From NCBI RefSeq assembly GCF_023935105.1, contig NZ_CP096040.1, forward strand, positions 3,596,001 through 3,660,000: 64,000 nucleotides of DNA, written 5' to 3'. Of this stretch, positions 41,408-50,440 are shown one piece after another. The position numbers and the translations under genes were made by a program. This DNA comes from Caulobacter segnis. Lineage in GTDB: Bacteria; Pseudomonadota; Alphaproteobacteria; Caulobacterales; Caulobacteraceae. The notes below the pieces were generated by a model that ran no database searches, was not told the DNA's origin, and saw only the letters and a program-made list of their open reading frames with translations. Every line of letters begins with the position of its first letter. Position 1 is the stretch's first letter.

Positions 41408-43369
41408 TTAAGCCTGCGCCTCCAGCCGCGCCAGCACTACGCCCTCGCTGACCTGGCCGCCGGCGCTGACGGACAGTTCGGCGACCACGCCGTCGAAAGG
41501 CGCGGACAGGGCGTGCTCCATCTTCATGGCCTCGAGGGTCAGCAGGGTCTGGCCCTTGCCGACGGCTTGGCCGACTTCCACGGCGACCGAGACGATCTTG
41601 CCCGGCATCGGCGACAAGATCGCGCCATCCGACGCTGCGCCTTCGCCCAAGCCGCCTACCTGGGCCTCGAAATCGAAGGTCTGGACGTCGCCGCCCTCGA
41701 ACACCTGGATCGGACCCTTGCCGTAGGTGGTCGGCAGGCGGGTCACCTCGTCGAAGGTCTCGCCGCTCTCGTGACGGATGTCCCACGACCAGTCCTCGGT
41801 CCCGCCGCCGATCAGGGCGACGCGCAGCGGCATGGCTTTGCCGTCGGCCGACATCGGCAGATGCATCGGCGCGCGCTCGGCGTTCATCCGGAAGCCCAAG
41901 AGCTTGGACGGCGCGCTCTCCCACGGATCGCGACGGGCCTCGGCTTCCAGGAAGCTGTCCAGCCGCCAGCCGATCGCGGCCATGGCCGGCTCGTCAGTGA
42001 AGGACCGCTCGGTGAGCTCGTCCAGGCGCGCCTCGATGAAGCCGGTGTCGACCGCGCCGTCGACGAAATCCGGATGGCTGGCGCACTTGGCCAGGAAGGC
42101 GGCGTTGGTCTTGACAGGCCAGACCTCGACCAGGGCGCAGGCGTCGGCCAAGCGCCGGGCGGCGTCCTCGCGATCGGCGCCGTGGGCGATCAGCTTGACG
42201 ATCATCGGATCGTAAAAGGGGGTGACCTCGCCGCCCTCCTCCACCGCGCTGTCGACGCGGACGTCGCCCTCGGGCAGGCGGAAATGCTTCAGCTTGCCCG
42301 TCGAGGGCAGGAAGCCAGTCGCGGGGTTCTCGGCATAGAGGCGGGCCTCCATGGCCCAGCCGTCCAACGTGATCTCGTCCTGCTCCAGTGGCAGGGGCTC
42401 GCCCGAGGCGACCAGCAACTGCCACTCGACCAGGTCCTGGCCGGTGACCATCTCGGTGACCGGATGCTCGACCTGCAGGCGGGTGTTCATCTCCATGAAC
42501 CAGATGCGGTCGGCGCGCAGGCCCTCGCTGGCGTCCGCGATGAACTCGACCGTGCCGGCTCCGACATAGCCCACCGCCTGGGCGGCCTTCACGGCGGCCG
42601 CACAGACGGTCTCACGCGTCGCCTCGTCCATGCCCGGCGCGGGGGCCTCCTCGATGACCTTCTGGTGGCGGCGCTGCAGCGAGCAGTCGCGCTCGAACAG
42701 GTGGACGACGTTGCCGTGCTGGTCGCCGAACACCTGCACCTCGATATGGCGCGGACGGGTGACGTACTTCTCCAGCAGCACCCGGTCGTCGCCGAAGCTG
42801 GCGGCGGCCTCGCGGCGACACGAGCCCAGGGCGGCCTCGAAGTCCTCGGGCTTGTCCACCTTGCGCATGCCCTTGCCGCCGCCGCCGGCCACGGCCTTGA
42901 TCAGCACTGGATAGCCGATCTGCTGCGCTTCGGCGGCCAGACGCTGGGCCGACTGGTCCTCGCCCAGATAACCGGGCGTCGTGGGCACGCCGGCCTCGAT
43001 CATGACCTTCTTGGCCGCGTCCTTCAGGCCCATGGCCCGGATCGCCGAGGGCGGCGGGCCGATCCAGATCAGTCCGGCGTCGATGACGCTCTGGGCGAAG
43101 TCGGCGTTCTCGGACAGGAAGCCATAGCCGGGGTGAATGGCCTCCGCCCCCATCTGCTTGGCGGCCGCCAGGATCTTCTTGGGATCCAGGTAGCTCTCCT
43201 TGGCCGGCGCCGGACCGATCAGGATCGCCGCGTCGGCCTCCAGCACGAACGGGGCATTCGCGTCGGCTTCCGAATAGACGGCGATCGTCGCCACGCCCAA
43301 CTCGCGGGCGGTGCGGATGATGCGTCGGGCGATCTCGCCGCGATTGGCGATCAGGACGGAGGAGAGCAA
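41408..43369 (-). CDS. mccA: 3-methylcrotonyl-CoA carboxylase, biotin-containing alpha subunit
   Basis: 653 residues. Biotin carboxylase domain: VLIANRGEIARRIIRTAREL, GYGFLSENADFA, the ATP-grasp loop AVAGGGGKGMRKV and FMEMNTRLQVEHPVTEMV. A linker of about 150 residues precedes the biotinyl domain with EAMKMEH, where Lys616 carries biotin. It forms a holoenzyme with the MccB encoded upstream in the same operon. It carboxylates 3-methylcrotonyl-CoA in leucine breakdown. It is the last gene of the mccB-hydratase-DUF3667-mccA cluster, starting 10 bases after DUF3667. Confidence 0.92.
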   Translation of the reverse strand: MLSSVLIANRGEIARRIIRTARELGVATIAVYSEADANAPFVLEADAAILIGPAPAKESYLDPKKILAAAKQMGAEAIHPGYGFLSENADFAQSVIDAGLIWIGPPPSAIRAMGLKDAAKKVMIEAGVPTTPGYLGEDQSAQRLAAEAQQIGYPVLIKAVAGGGGKGMRKVDKPEDFEAALGSCRREAAASFGDDRVLLEKYVTRPRHIEVQVFGDQHGNVVHLFERDCSLQRRHQKVIEEAPAPGMDEATRETVCAAAVKAAQAVGYVGAGTVEFIADASEGLRADRIWFMEMNTRLQVEHPVTEMVTGQDLVEWQLLVASGEPLPLEQDEITLDGWAMEARLYAENPATGFLPSTGKLKHFRLPEGDVRVDSAVEEGGEVTPFYDPMIVKLIAHGADREDAARRLADACALVEVWPVKTNAAFLAKCASHPDFVDGAVDTGFIEARLDELTERSFTDEPAMAAIGWRLDSFLEAEARRDPWESAPSKLLGFRMNAERAPMHLPMSADGKAMPLRVALIGGGTEDWSWDIRHESGETFDEVTRLPTTYGKGPIQVFEGGDVQTFDFEAQVGGLGEGAASDGAILSPMPGKIVSVAVEVGQAVGKGQTLLTLEAMKMEHALSAPFDGVVAELSVSAGGQVSEGVVLARLEAQA

Positions 43370-43379
43370 GCGAACGGAC

Positions 43380-44693
43380 CTACATCTGGGAAAGGGTGAA
43401 GACCATCAGGGCGATGAGCAGGGACGCGAAGGCGATGACCGTCATCCACCAGACGATCAGCGTCTTCAGCAGCGCGCCGACGACGCTGGAGCCATAGCCG
43501 CCGCGCAGCGTCTGGAAGAGGTTGATCGGTGTCCAGAGCAGCACGATGGCCAGGGCGGGCGCGGCCAGCGCCCCTGGCAGAACGAACACCAGGGCCCAGG
43601 TCAGGAACGAGAACGACAGCAGGTTGGTGGCCACCAGCAGGTGGTCGTAGATGAAGTACTGGCGCTTGTTCAGGTAAACGAAGGCCAGGCTCAGGCCGAT
43701 GATCGGCAGCAGCAGCACCGCCAGGCGGTGAGCCCAGCCGAACAGCACCAGGGCGTAATAATCAGGGTTCTCGATCGCCTTGGCGATGCGCTCCTTGAGC
43801 CAGCCGCCGTTATAGTACTTGCCGGAATGGCCCGGCTTGGCAGCCTCAGCCTGGATCGCGGCCTTGGTCTTGGCGTCGGGTCCGACGATGTTGAAGTGCT
43901 GGCCGGCGATCTGAGCTTCGGCCAGCTTGTTAGCGCCCGCCTCCAGCTTATCAGGGCTCTGGAAATCCAGGCGTCGGATCTGAGCGGCCGTATCGGCGCC
44001 GCGGCTGTGGAGCCTGGCCTGGGCCTCGGCCCCGGCGTTGGCGTTCTTCTCCAGCGCATCGGCTTCGGCGATGTTCTGGGCGTAGCGCGCCTCGGCTGTC
44101 TTGACGTCGTCGGCGTAGTCGGCGGCGATCTTGGCCTTGTCGGCGTCCGCGTCCTTCAGGCCCTCGTCGCGCTCGGCAGCGGCGCTCTGAAGGCGCTCCT
44201 GGCGGTCGGCGGCGGCTTCCTTGCGGATTTCGTCGGCCTTGGCCTCGCGGCCCTGCGGCGTGGCGAGGGCGGCCGCTTCCTTCTCCTCCTTGAGCTCCTG
44301 CTCGTGGCGAATGCCATGGATGGCGTGCTCGGCGGCGAAGATGAACAGTAGCAGGGCCACCAGGAAGGTGCGGAACGGCGGCACGTGCCGCACGATCCGG
44401 CCTTCCATGTAGTCCTTGGCCAGCTTGCCCGGCCGGAAGAACAGCAGCGGCAGGGTGTTGGCCAGGCGACCGTCGAGGTGGAACATCCCCTCGATGGCCT
44501 CCCAGATCAGGTGCAGGATCGAGCGGTGATGGGTGTCGGCGTTCTGGCCGCAGGAATAGCAGTACCACCCCTCGAGCGGCGTCCCGCAGTTTTTGCAGGG
44601 GTCGCCCTTGTGGGTGAACGGCTTCTTCTTCGGCCCGACGAAGCTCGCCGCCGAGTCCGCCACCGCCGTTTCAAGATCCGCGCCTGCGACCAT
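43380..44693 (-). CDS. DUF3667-like zinc-ribbon membrane protein with a long coiled coil
   Basis: 437 residues. A zinc ribbon (C33-x2-C36 and C45-x2-C48) is followed by amphipathic SILHLIWEAIEGMFHLDGRL and a membrane segment (FLVALLLFIFAAEHAI). A long helical stretch of about 160 residues (KEEKEAAALATPQGREAKAD onward) is rich in Glu, Lys and Ala. About four C-terminal helices follow, ending LIVWWMTVIAFASLLIALMV. DUF3667 proteins usually lack such a long coiled coil. It sits inside the leucine-degradation operon, 21 bases after the hydratase and 10 before mccA. Confidence 0.72.
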   Translation of the reverse strand: MVAGADLETAVADSAASFVGPKKKPFTHKGDPCKNCGTPLEGWYCYSCGQNADTHHRSILHLIWEAIEGMFHLDGRLANTLPLLFFRPGKLAKDYMEGRIVRHVPPFRTFLVALLLFIFAAEHAIHGIRHEQELKEEKEAAALATPQGREAKADEIRKEAAADRQERLQSAAAERDEGLKDADADKAKIAADYADDVKTAEARYAQNIAEADALEKNANAGAEAQARLHSRGADTAAQIRRLDFQSPDKLEAGANKLAEAQIAGQHFNIVGPDAKTKAAIQAEAAKPGHSGKYYNGGWLKERIAKAIENPDYYALVLFGWAHRLAVLLLPIIGLSLAFVYLNKRQYFIYDHLLVATNLLSFSFLTWALVFVLPGALAAPALAIVLLWTPINLFQTLRGGYGSSVVGALLKTLIVWWMTVIAFASLLIALMVFTLSQM

Positions 44694-44714
44694 GCCCCAC
44701 CTCCCCTGGTTGAA

Positions 44715-45554
44715 TCATTCAGCCCAGGACGGTTTACGACGGGCGATGAAGGCACGCACCCCTTCTTGCCCCTCTTCCGACACGCGGCGGCGAGCGATGC
44801 GCTTGGCGGTCTCCTCGATCAGGCCCTTGTCGATTTTCTGGCCAGCGAAGTCGTTGACCAGGGCCTTGGCGTCGCCGATCGCGCCGGGCGCGCAGGGCAG
44901 CATCTCTTCGATCAGGGCGTCGCGGGCGACTTCCAGGCCGGCGACGTCCTCGAACACCTCGTCGACCAGGCCGTAGCCCCAGGCGTCGTCGGCGTCGAGC
45001 ACCCGGCCGGTGGCGAACAGCAGCTTGGCCGTGCGCGGACCCAGGGCCTGGATCACATAGGGGCTGATGGTCGCCGGAGTCAGGCCCAGCTTGACCTCCG
45101 AGAACGAGAACTTGGCGTCGGCCAGGGCCAGAGCGTGGTCACAGGCGGCCACCAGGCCCGCGCCGCCGCCGAAGGCTGGCCCCTCGACCAGCGCCACGGT
45201 CAGGGCCGGGATGTCATGCAGCGCCTTGAGCATTTGGGCCAGTTCCAGAGCGTCCTCGCGGTTGTCGTCCTCGTCCCATTCGACCGCGTCGGCCATCCAG
45301 GACAGGTCGGCGCCGGCGCTGAACGCCCCGCCGACGCCGCGCAGGAACACCACCCGCACGCCCTCGGCGCCGTGCATCGTCTCGAAGGCCTGGCGCAGGG
45401 CGGCGATGGTCGCCGCGTCGAAGGCGTTCTTCTTGTCGGGCCGGTTGATCCAGATCGTCACCGCGCCTTCGGGGGTGCTGTCGATATGGACGAGCGGGCT
45501 CATCGCGTCAGTGTCGTTCACTTCGACGATGGGGTCGGCGATCGGGTTGGTCAT
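44715..45554 (-). CDS. Enoyl-CoA hydratase, probably methylglutaconyl-CoA hydratase
   Basis: 279 residues in the crotonase fold: TIWINRPDKKNAFDAATIAA, the oxyanion region GAFSAGADLSWM and GPAFGGGAGLVAACD with the catalytic Glu region of FSFSEVKLGLTPATISPY. Location between mccB and mccA makes methylglutaconyl-CoA the likely substrate, converted to HMG-CoA. ATG 45554 is preferred for its AGAGGG about seven bases upstream. It follows mccB by 25 bases. Confidence 0.85.
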   Translation of the reverse strand: MTNPIADPIVEVNDTDAMSPLVHIDSTPEGAVTIWINRPDKKNAFDAATIAALRQAFETMHGAEGVRVVFLRGVGGAFSAGADLSWMADAVEWDEDDNREDALELAQMLKALHDIPALTVALVEGPAFGGGAGLVAACDHALALADAKFSFSEVKLGLTPATISPYVIQALGPRTAKLLFATGRVLDADDAWGYGLVDEVFEDVAGLEVARDALIEEMLPCAPGAIGDAKALVNDFAGQKIDKGLIEETAKRIARRRVSEEGQEGVRAFIARRKPSWAE

Positions 45555-45579
45555 GGGAGGGCCCTCTCTTGGCCTGAAG

Positions 45580-47172
45580 CTACATCCGGAAAACGCCGAA
45601 GGTCGTCTCGGGGATCGGCGCGTTGAGACTGGCCGAGATTGCGAGACCCAGCACGTCGCGCGTTTGCGCCGGATCAATGATCCCGTCGTCCCAGAGACGC
45701 GCGGTGGCGTGGTAGGGATTGCCCTCGTCCTCGTAGCGCTGGCGGATCGGCGCCTTGAAGGCCTCGGCCTCCTCGGGCGTCCATTTGGCGGCGTCGCGGT
45801 GGACGGTGGCCAGCACGCTGGCGGCCTGCTCACCGCCCATCACCGAGATGCGGCTGTTGGGCCAAGTGAACAGGAAGCGCGGTGAGTAGGCGCGGCCGCA
45901 CATGCCGTAATTGCCGGCCCCGAAGCTGCCGCCGATCAGGACCGTGAACTTGGGAACCTCGGCCGAGGCGACGGCCGTGACCAGCTTGGCGCCGTCCTTG
46001 GCGATGCCGCCGGCCTCGTACTTGCCGCCGACCATGAAGCCCGAGATGTTCTGCAGGAAGATCAGCGGGATCTTGCGCTTGCAGGCCAGCTCGATGAAGT
46101 GCGCGCCCTTCAGGGCGCTCTCGCTGAACAGAACACCGTTGTTGGCCAGGATCGCCACGGGCTGGCCCCAAATGCGGGCGAAGCCGCAGACCAGGGTCGT
46201 GCCGTATAGGGCCTTGAACTCGTCGAACTTCGAACCGTCGACGATGCGGGCGATGACCTCGCGCACGTCGTAGGGCGCGCGGACATCGGTCGGGACGACA
46301 CCGTAGATCTCCTCGGGATCGTACAGCGGCGGCTCGGCCTCGGCGATGACCAGCGGTTCGGGCTTGGTGGTGTTGAGGTTGGCGACGATCGCGCGGACGA
46401 TCTCCAGCGCATGCTCGTCGTTATCGGCCACGTGGTCGACGACGCCGGAGCGGCGGCCATGGGTCTCGGCCCCGCCCAGTTCCTCGGCGCTGATCACCTC
46501 GCCGGTCGCGGCCTTCACCAGCGGCGGCCCGGCCAGGAAGATGGTGCCCTGATTGCGGACAATGACGGTCTCGTCGCTCATCGCCGGAACATACGCCCCG
46601 CCGGCCGTGCACGAGCCCATGACGCAGGCGATCTGAGCGATGCCCGCCGCGCTCATCCGTGCCTGATTGAAGAAGATCCGACCGAAGTGGTCGCGGTCGG
46701 GGAAGACCTCGGCCTGGTGCGGCAGGTTCGCCCCGCCGCTGTCGACCAGATAGACGCACGGCAAGCGGTTCTGGGCGGCGATCTCCTGGGCGCGCAGGTG
46801 CTTCTTCACCGTCATCGGGAAATAGGCGCCGCCCTTCACCGTGGCGTCGTTGGCCACGATCATCACCTCGCGGCCCGAGACCCGGCCGATCCCGCAGATC
46901 ATGCCCGCGCCTGGAGCCTCGCCGTTGTAGAGGTCGCAGGCGGCCAGCTGGCCGATCTCCAGGAAGGGCGAGCCGGGATCAAGCAGGCGCTCGACGCGCT
47001 GACGCGGCAGCAGCTTGCCGCGCGCGGCGTGGCGTTCGCGGGCGCTCTCGGGGCCGCCAAGCGCCGCTTCGGCGACCTTGGCGCGCAATTCGTCGACCAG
47101 GGCGCGGTTGTGAGCCGCGTTGCGGGTGAAGGCGTCGCCGGACGCGTCGATAACGGAGTTCAACTTCGGCAT
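45580..47172 (-). CDS. mccB: 3-methylcrotonyl-CoA carboxylase, carboxyltransferase beta subunit
   Basis: 530 residues. Two crotonase-like carboxyltransferase halves: the N-terminal [20 protein letters not shown] and [19 protein letters not shown], and the C-terminal [20 protein letters not shown] and [19 protein letters not shown]. The [15 protein letters not shown] and [13 protein letters not shown] signatures mark methylcrotonyl rather than acetyl or propionyl carboxylase. It works with MccA. It is the first gene of the operon. Confidence 0.93.
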   Translation of the reverse strand: MPKLNSVIDASGDAFTRNAAHNRALVDELRAKVAEAALGGPESARERHAARGKLLPRQRVERLLDPGSPFLEIGQLAACDLYNGEAPGAGMICGIGRVSGREVMIVANDATVKGGAYFPMTVKKHLRAQEIAAQNRLPCVYLVDSGGANLPHQAEVFPDRDHFGRIFFNQARMSAAGIAQIACVMGSCTAGGAYVPAMSDETVIVRNQGTIFLAGPPLVKAATGEVISAEELGGAETHGRRSGVVDHVADNDEHALEIVRAIVANLNTTKPEPLVIAEAEPPLYDPEEIYGVVPTDVRAPYDVREVIARIVDGSKFDEFKALYGTTLVCGFARIWGQPVAILANNGVLFSESALKGAHFIELACKRKIPLIFLQNISGFMVGGKYEAGGIAKDGAKLVTAVASAEVPKFTVLIGGSFGAGNYGMCGRAYSPRFLFTWPNSRISVMGGEQAASVLATVHRDAAKWTPEEAEAFKAPIRQRYEDEGNPYHATARLWDDGIIDPAQTRDVLGLAISASLNAPIPETTFGVFRM

Positions 47173-47285
47173 GACCGACGCTTAGCCTTTTCCACCCTAG
47201 CCCGGAAGTCGGAGTTTTTTGGACCCCGAACCGAAAGATTCAGAGCCAAATCCGTTCTCTGACATTTCGGCTTCGGGAGCAACAG

Positions 47286-49118
47286 TTGCGCCCAAACGCG
47301 CCCCCGTGGTCAAGCCTGCCCGATCAAGGTAGCGTCCGCGCCGTGGAAACGCCCCTGCCCGACGACTCGGCCCTGGCCCGCCTGTTCGCCCGTGAGCGAC
47401 GGACCGGGGCGGCCACCTGGTTTTCCCTGCCCGGCGGGGCGACGCTGTTCGAGCCTGGCGAGGACGCCGACAACCTCTACTTCCTGAAGACCGGACGCCT
47501 GGGCGCCTTTCGCAAGGAAGAAGGCCAGGAGCCACAGTTCCTGGGCGTCATCCGACCGGGCGAGCCGGCCGGCGAGATGGCCCTGGTCGGCGGCACCACC
47601 CACTCGGCCAACATGGTGGCCTTGCGCGACAGCGAGGTCCTGGCCCTGCCCCGCGACGACTTCTTCGCGGCGGCCGAGGAAGACCCAACCGTGATGCTGG
47701 AGCTGTCGCGGCTGATGATCCGCCGCGCCCGCCAGGCCCAGACCCAGGCTGCGATCGGCGATCCGTCGGTGTTCGGCTTCATCGCCGTCGAGCCCGGCGC
47801 GGCGATCCGCCCGGTGGTCGAGCGCTTGGCCCGCTGCATCGAGAGCCTGGGCTACTCCGCCACCGTCGAGGGCGGCGAGTCCCTGCTGGCCCCGACCGAG
47901 TGGTTCAGCAATGTCGAGCGCGAGCACGACTTCGTCCTCTATGTCGCCGAGGCCGACGAGACTGCCTGGAAGCACGTGGTCGGCCGCCAGGTCGATCGGC
48001 TGTTCCGCGTCGGTCGCGGCGAGCGGCCCCCGCCGGCCACCGTGCCGACCTACGCCTCGGGGCCCCTGCAGGCCCAGCGCCTGGTCGACCTGATCCTGCT
48101 GCAGTCCGCCAGCCTGGCGCGACCTGCCGGCTCGGCGGCGTGGATGGAGGCCACCCAAGCCGCGCGGCTATTCCATCTGCGTGAGAACGGCGTCGCCGAC
48201 CTGCAAAGGCTGGCGCGAGTGCTGACGGGCCAGTCGGTGGGTCTGGTGCTGTCCGGCGGCGGCGCGCGGGCCTATGCCCATATCGGCGCGATCCAGGCGC
48301 TGCGCGAGCGCGGCATCCCGATCGACTTCGTCGGCGGTGCCTCGATGGGCGGCATCGTGGCCGCCGGCATCGCCATGGGCTGGGACGACGGCGAGTTGGA
48401 GGACCGCATTCGCCGGGCCTTCGTCGACAGCAGCCCCCTGGACGACATCGCCTTCCCGATGATCGCCATGACCCGGGGCGAAAAGGTCAAGGCGCGGCTG
48501 GACGAGCATTTCGGCGCGGTCGACATCAGCGACCTGTGGCTGCCGTTCTTCTGCGTCTCGTCGAACCTGACCTCGGGCGCCTACCAGCTGCATCGCACCG
48601 GCGACCTGCAGACGGCGCTGCGCGCCTCGATCTCGCTGCCCGGCGTGCTGCCGCCCGCGACCGAGAAGGGCCAGGTGCTGGTCGACGGCGCGGTGATGAA
48701 GAACTTCCCGGCCGACGTGATGCGGTCGTTCCAGCTGGGGCCGATCGTCGGCGTCGACGTCACGCGCGGCCGTAGCATCACCAGCGACGATATCATCGCC
48801 CCGCCCTCGCTGTGGAGCTGGATCCTGTCGGGCGAGTGGCGCAAGGGCCCCCCGATCGTGGCCCTGCTGATGCGCGCGGCCACCGTGACCACCGGCCGCG
48901 ACCTGGCCGCCGCCCGCGAAGCCACCGACGTGCTGATCACGCCGAAGCTGGAAGGCGTCGACATCCGCGATTGGCGGGCCTTCGAGCCGGCGGTAAAGGC
49001 CGGCTACCTCGCCGCCAGCTTCGTGCTGGAGGGGCTGCACGCGCCGGTCACCGAGCTGCGCCGCCGGCCCAGCCTGGCGGAGCGGCGGGCGAACCTCACG
49101 CGCGGCGCGCCACGATGA
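47286..49118 (+). CDS. cNMP-binding and patatin-like phospholipase fusion (NTE-like)
   Basis: 610 residues from a TTG with GGGAG six bases upstream; a GTG at 47343 is an alternative. Residues about 38-150 form a cyclic-nucleotide-binding-type beta-roll (LFEPGEDADNLYFLKTGRLG, GEMALVGGTTHSANMVALRD). A middle region follows (DFVLYVAEADE, LVDLILLQSASLARPAG). A patatin lipase domain begins with the oxyanion GLVLSGGGARAYAHIGAI, nucleophile GASMGG and Asp in VDGAVMKNFPADV. It resembles neuropathy-target-esterase-like bacterial lysophospholipases. No membrane helix is evident. Confidence 0.88.
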   Translation: MRPNAPPWSSLPDQGSVRAVETPLPDDSALARLFARERRTGAATWFSLPGGATLFEPGEDADNLYFLKTGRLGAFRKEEGQEPQFLGVIRPGEPAGEMALVGGTTHSANMVALRDSEVLALPRDDFFAAAEEDPTVMLELSRLMIRRARQAQTQAAIGDPSVFGFIAVEPGAAIRPVVERLARCIESLGYSATVEGGESLLAPTEWFSNVEREHDFVLYVAEADETAWKHVVGRQVDRLFRVGRGERPPPATVPTYASGPLQAQRLVDLILLQSASLARPAGSAAWMEATQAARLFHLRENGVADLQRLARVLTGQSVGLVLSGGGARAYAHIGAIQALRERGIPIDFVGGASMGGIVAAGIAMGWDDGELEDRIRRAFVDSSPLDDIAFPMIAMTRGEKVKARLDEHFGAVDISDLWLPFFCVSSNLTSGAYQLHRTGDLQTALRASISLPGVLPPATEKGQVLVDGAVMKNFPADVMRSFQLGPIVGVDVTRGRSITSDDIIAPPSLWSWILSGEWRKGPPIVALLMRAATVTTGRDLAAAREATDVLITPKLEGVDIRDWRAFEPAVKAGYLAASFVLEGLHAPVTELRRRPSLAERRANLTRGAPR

Positions 49119-49869
49119 ACAGGCGCTTGAACGGGAACAGCGTCACCCCGTCCTCGCGGCGCGGGTGCTCGACGGCCAGCCGCGCTCGCCAGGCGTCCAG
49201 GAAAGGCTTCTTCTCGTCGTCCGGCAAGGCGTCCAGATAGGGCCGCAGGGTCGTGCCCATGGTCCAATCGACGATCGGATCCTGGCCATGCAGGGCATGC
49301 AGATAAGTCGTCGTCCAGATGTCGATCACAGGGAACAGCGACGCCAGCCAGGCGTAGTAGTCGGCCGGATCGTGGGCCGCGCGCACACCCTCCACGCCCG
49401 TGAGCCGCTTGGCCCAAGGCCCTTCGGCGGCGATCTCCAGCAGGCTGGCCCGCCAACCTAAGCCCTCGACGACCGGCATCTGGATCGCCAGCACGCCGCC
49501 GGGCGCCAGGCTGCTGGCCAGGCGCGGGATCAGGGCGGCATGGCCGTCCACCCACTGCAGAGCGGCGTTGGAGAAGATCAGGTCGGCCGGCGTGTCGGGC
49601 GTGAAGCTGGCGATGTCGCCCAGAACCCATTCGACCCGCGTCGGCAAGGCCTTGGCCCGCGCCAGCATCTGCGGACTGGAATCCAGCCCCCTTACCCGCG
49701 CCGCCGGATATAGCGCGGCCAGCAAGGCGGCCTGCTCGCCCAAGCCGCAGCCCAGGTCCCAGATGTCGCGAGGGTCCAGATCGCGGGGAATGGCCGTCAG
49801 CAGGTCTAGCGCCGGTCGCTCGCGATACCCCCGGTAGAGGGCGTAGACGTCAGGATCCCAGCTGGCCAT
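49096..49869 (-). CDS. tam: Trans-aconitate 2-methyltransferase
   Basis: 257 residues. SAM-binding loop IWDLGCGLGEQAALL, then VRGLDSSPQMLARAKA, ADLIFSNAALQWVDGHAALI and a C-terminal FPFKRLFIVARR. The overall pattern and length match Tam, which methylates trans-aconitate, an inhibitor of aconitase. ATG 49869 follows GGGGG. The 3' end overlaps the convergent patatin gene by 23 bases. Confidence 0.85.
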   Translation of the reverse strand: MASWDPDVYALYRGYRERPALDLLTAIPRDLDPRDIWDLGCGLGEQAALLAALYPAARVRGLDSSPQMLARAKALPTRVEWVLGDIASFTPDTPADLIFSNAALQWVDGHAALIPRLASSLAPGGVLAIQMPVVEGLGWRASLLEIAAEGPWAKRLTGVEGVRAAHDPADYYAWLASLFPVIDIWTTTYLHALHGQDPIVDWTMGTTLRPYLDALPDDEKKPFLDAWRARLAVEHPRREDGVTLFPFKRLFIVARRA

Positions 49870-50001
49870 CCGAACCCCCGTGACAATTCGCGCCGATGCA
49901 ACCGGCGCCATTGTGAAGAATTCTTCTCATAGGCGAAGATTCAGCATACGGTCCATGTCAGGTCTCCGACAGAGGGACTACTAGGGAAGGATTCACGCGG
50001 T

Positions 50002-50151
50002 ATGCCCACGCGCATTCATCTTGCACCGAGCGGCCCTTCGGCGCCGGTCCCCGGTATTCGTCGCATCAACCTCAACCGCCCGCTCGCGATCGGCGCGGCC
50101 CTTGTTCTGTGGGCGGCCATCCTGGTGGGCCTCAAGCTGCTGACGGTCTGA
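50002..50151 (+). CDS. 49-residue single-helix membrane protein
   Basis: MPTRIHLAPSGPSAPVPG leads to a basic segment (IRRINLNRP) and one helix (LAIGAALVLWAAILVGLKLL) with TV at the end. GGGAAGG lies about 11 bases upstream of ATG 50002. It is divergent from tam and 105 bases upstream of a second small ORF on the same strand. The function is unknown. GC-rich third positions and the ribosome-binding site support it. Confidence 0.6.
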   Translation: MPTRIHLAPSGPSAPVPGIRRINLNRPLAIGAALVLWAAILVGLKLLTV

Positions 50152-50256
50152 TCACCCAGGGTGCGACTTCGCGTCGCGCGCGGTTTGCTCTTTTCTTTCG
50201 CGCGATCAGGCCCATATGCTGACGGTGTTGTTCAACCAACTGAAAGGAGGTGACCA

Positions 50257-50325
50257 GTGTCTCATTGTCTCCAACCGCGGTCGCAAGTCGTGACCTGGAG
50301 CCTTAAGAACGAGGTTTCCGCCTGA
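50257..50325 (+). CDS. 22-residue ORF with an extended Shine-Dalgarno sequence
   Basis: GTG 50257 is preceded four bases earlier by GAAAGGAGGTGA (50242-50253), nearly a full match to the 16S anti-SD. The peptide is MSHCLQPRSQVVTWSLKNEV, then SA. It is polar and has no membrane helix. The region 50217-50415, ending in a strong hairpin and U-run, may be one short transcript carrying this ORF. It could be a leader peptide, a small protein, or an sRNA with a translated segment. Confidence 0.4.
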   Translation: MSHCLQPRSQVVTWSLKNEVSA

Positions 50326-50382
50326 GGCGTTGAACGCCAAAGGTTTTAAGTCACGGGCTGCGAAAGCGGCTACGACGATGGA

Positions 50383-50415
50383 GGGCCGTTCCGAGCAATC
50401 GGAGCGGCCCTTTTT
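50383..50415 (+). terminator. Rho-independent terminator after the 22-codon ORF
   Basis: GGGCCGTTCCGA-GCAA-TCGGAGCGGCCC is a 12-pair stem with one mismatched pair, followed by TTTTT. It ends the small-ORF transcript upstream of the convergent ivd gene. Confidence 0.9.
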
Positions 50416-50440
50416 CATTGCGCCCCAGAGGGGTGGCGCA

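Noticed and set aside
40865..43399. An 844-codon plus-strand frame opposite the methylcrotonyl-CoA carboxylase alpha gene
   Set aside because: Antisense to mccA and low-complexity; the minus strand holds the full biotin carboxylase and biotinyl motifs.
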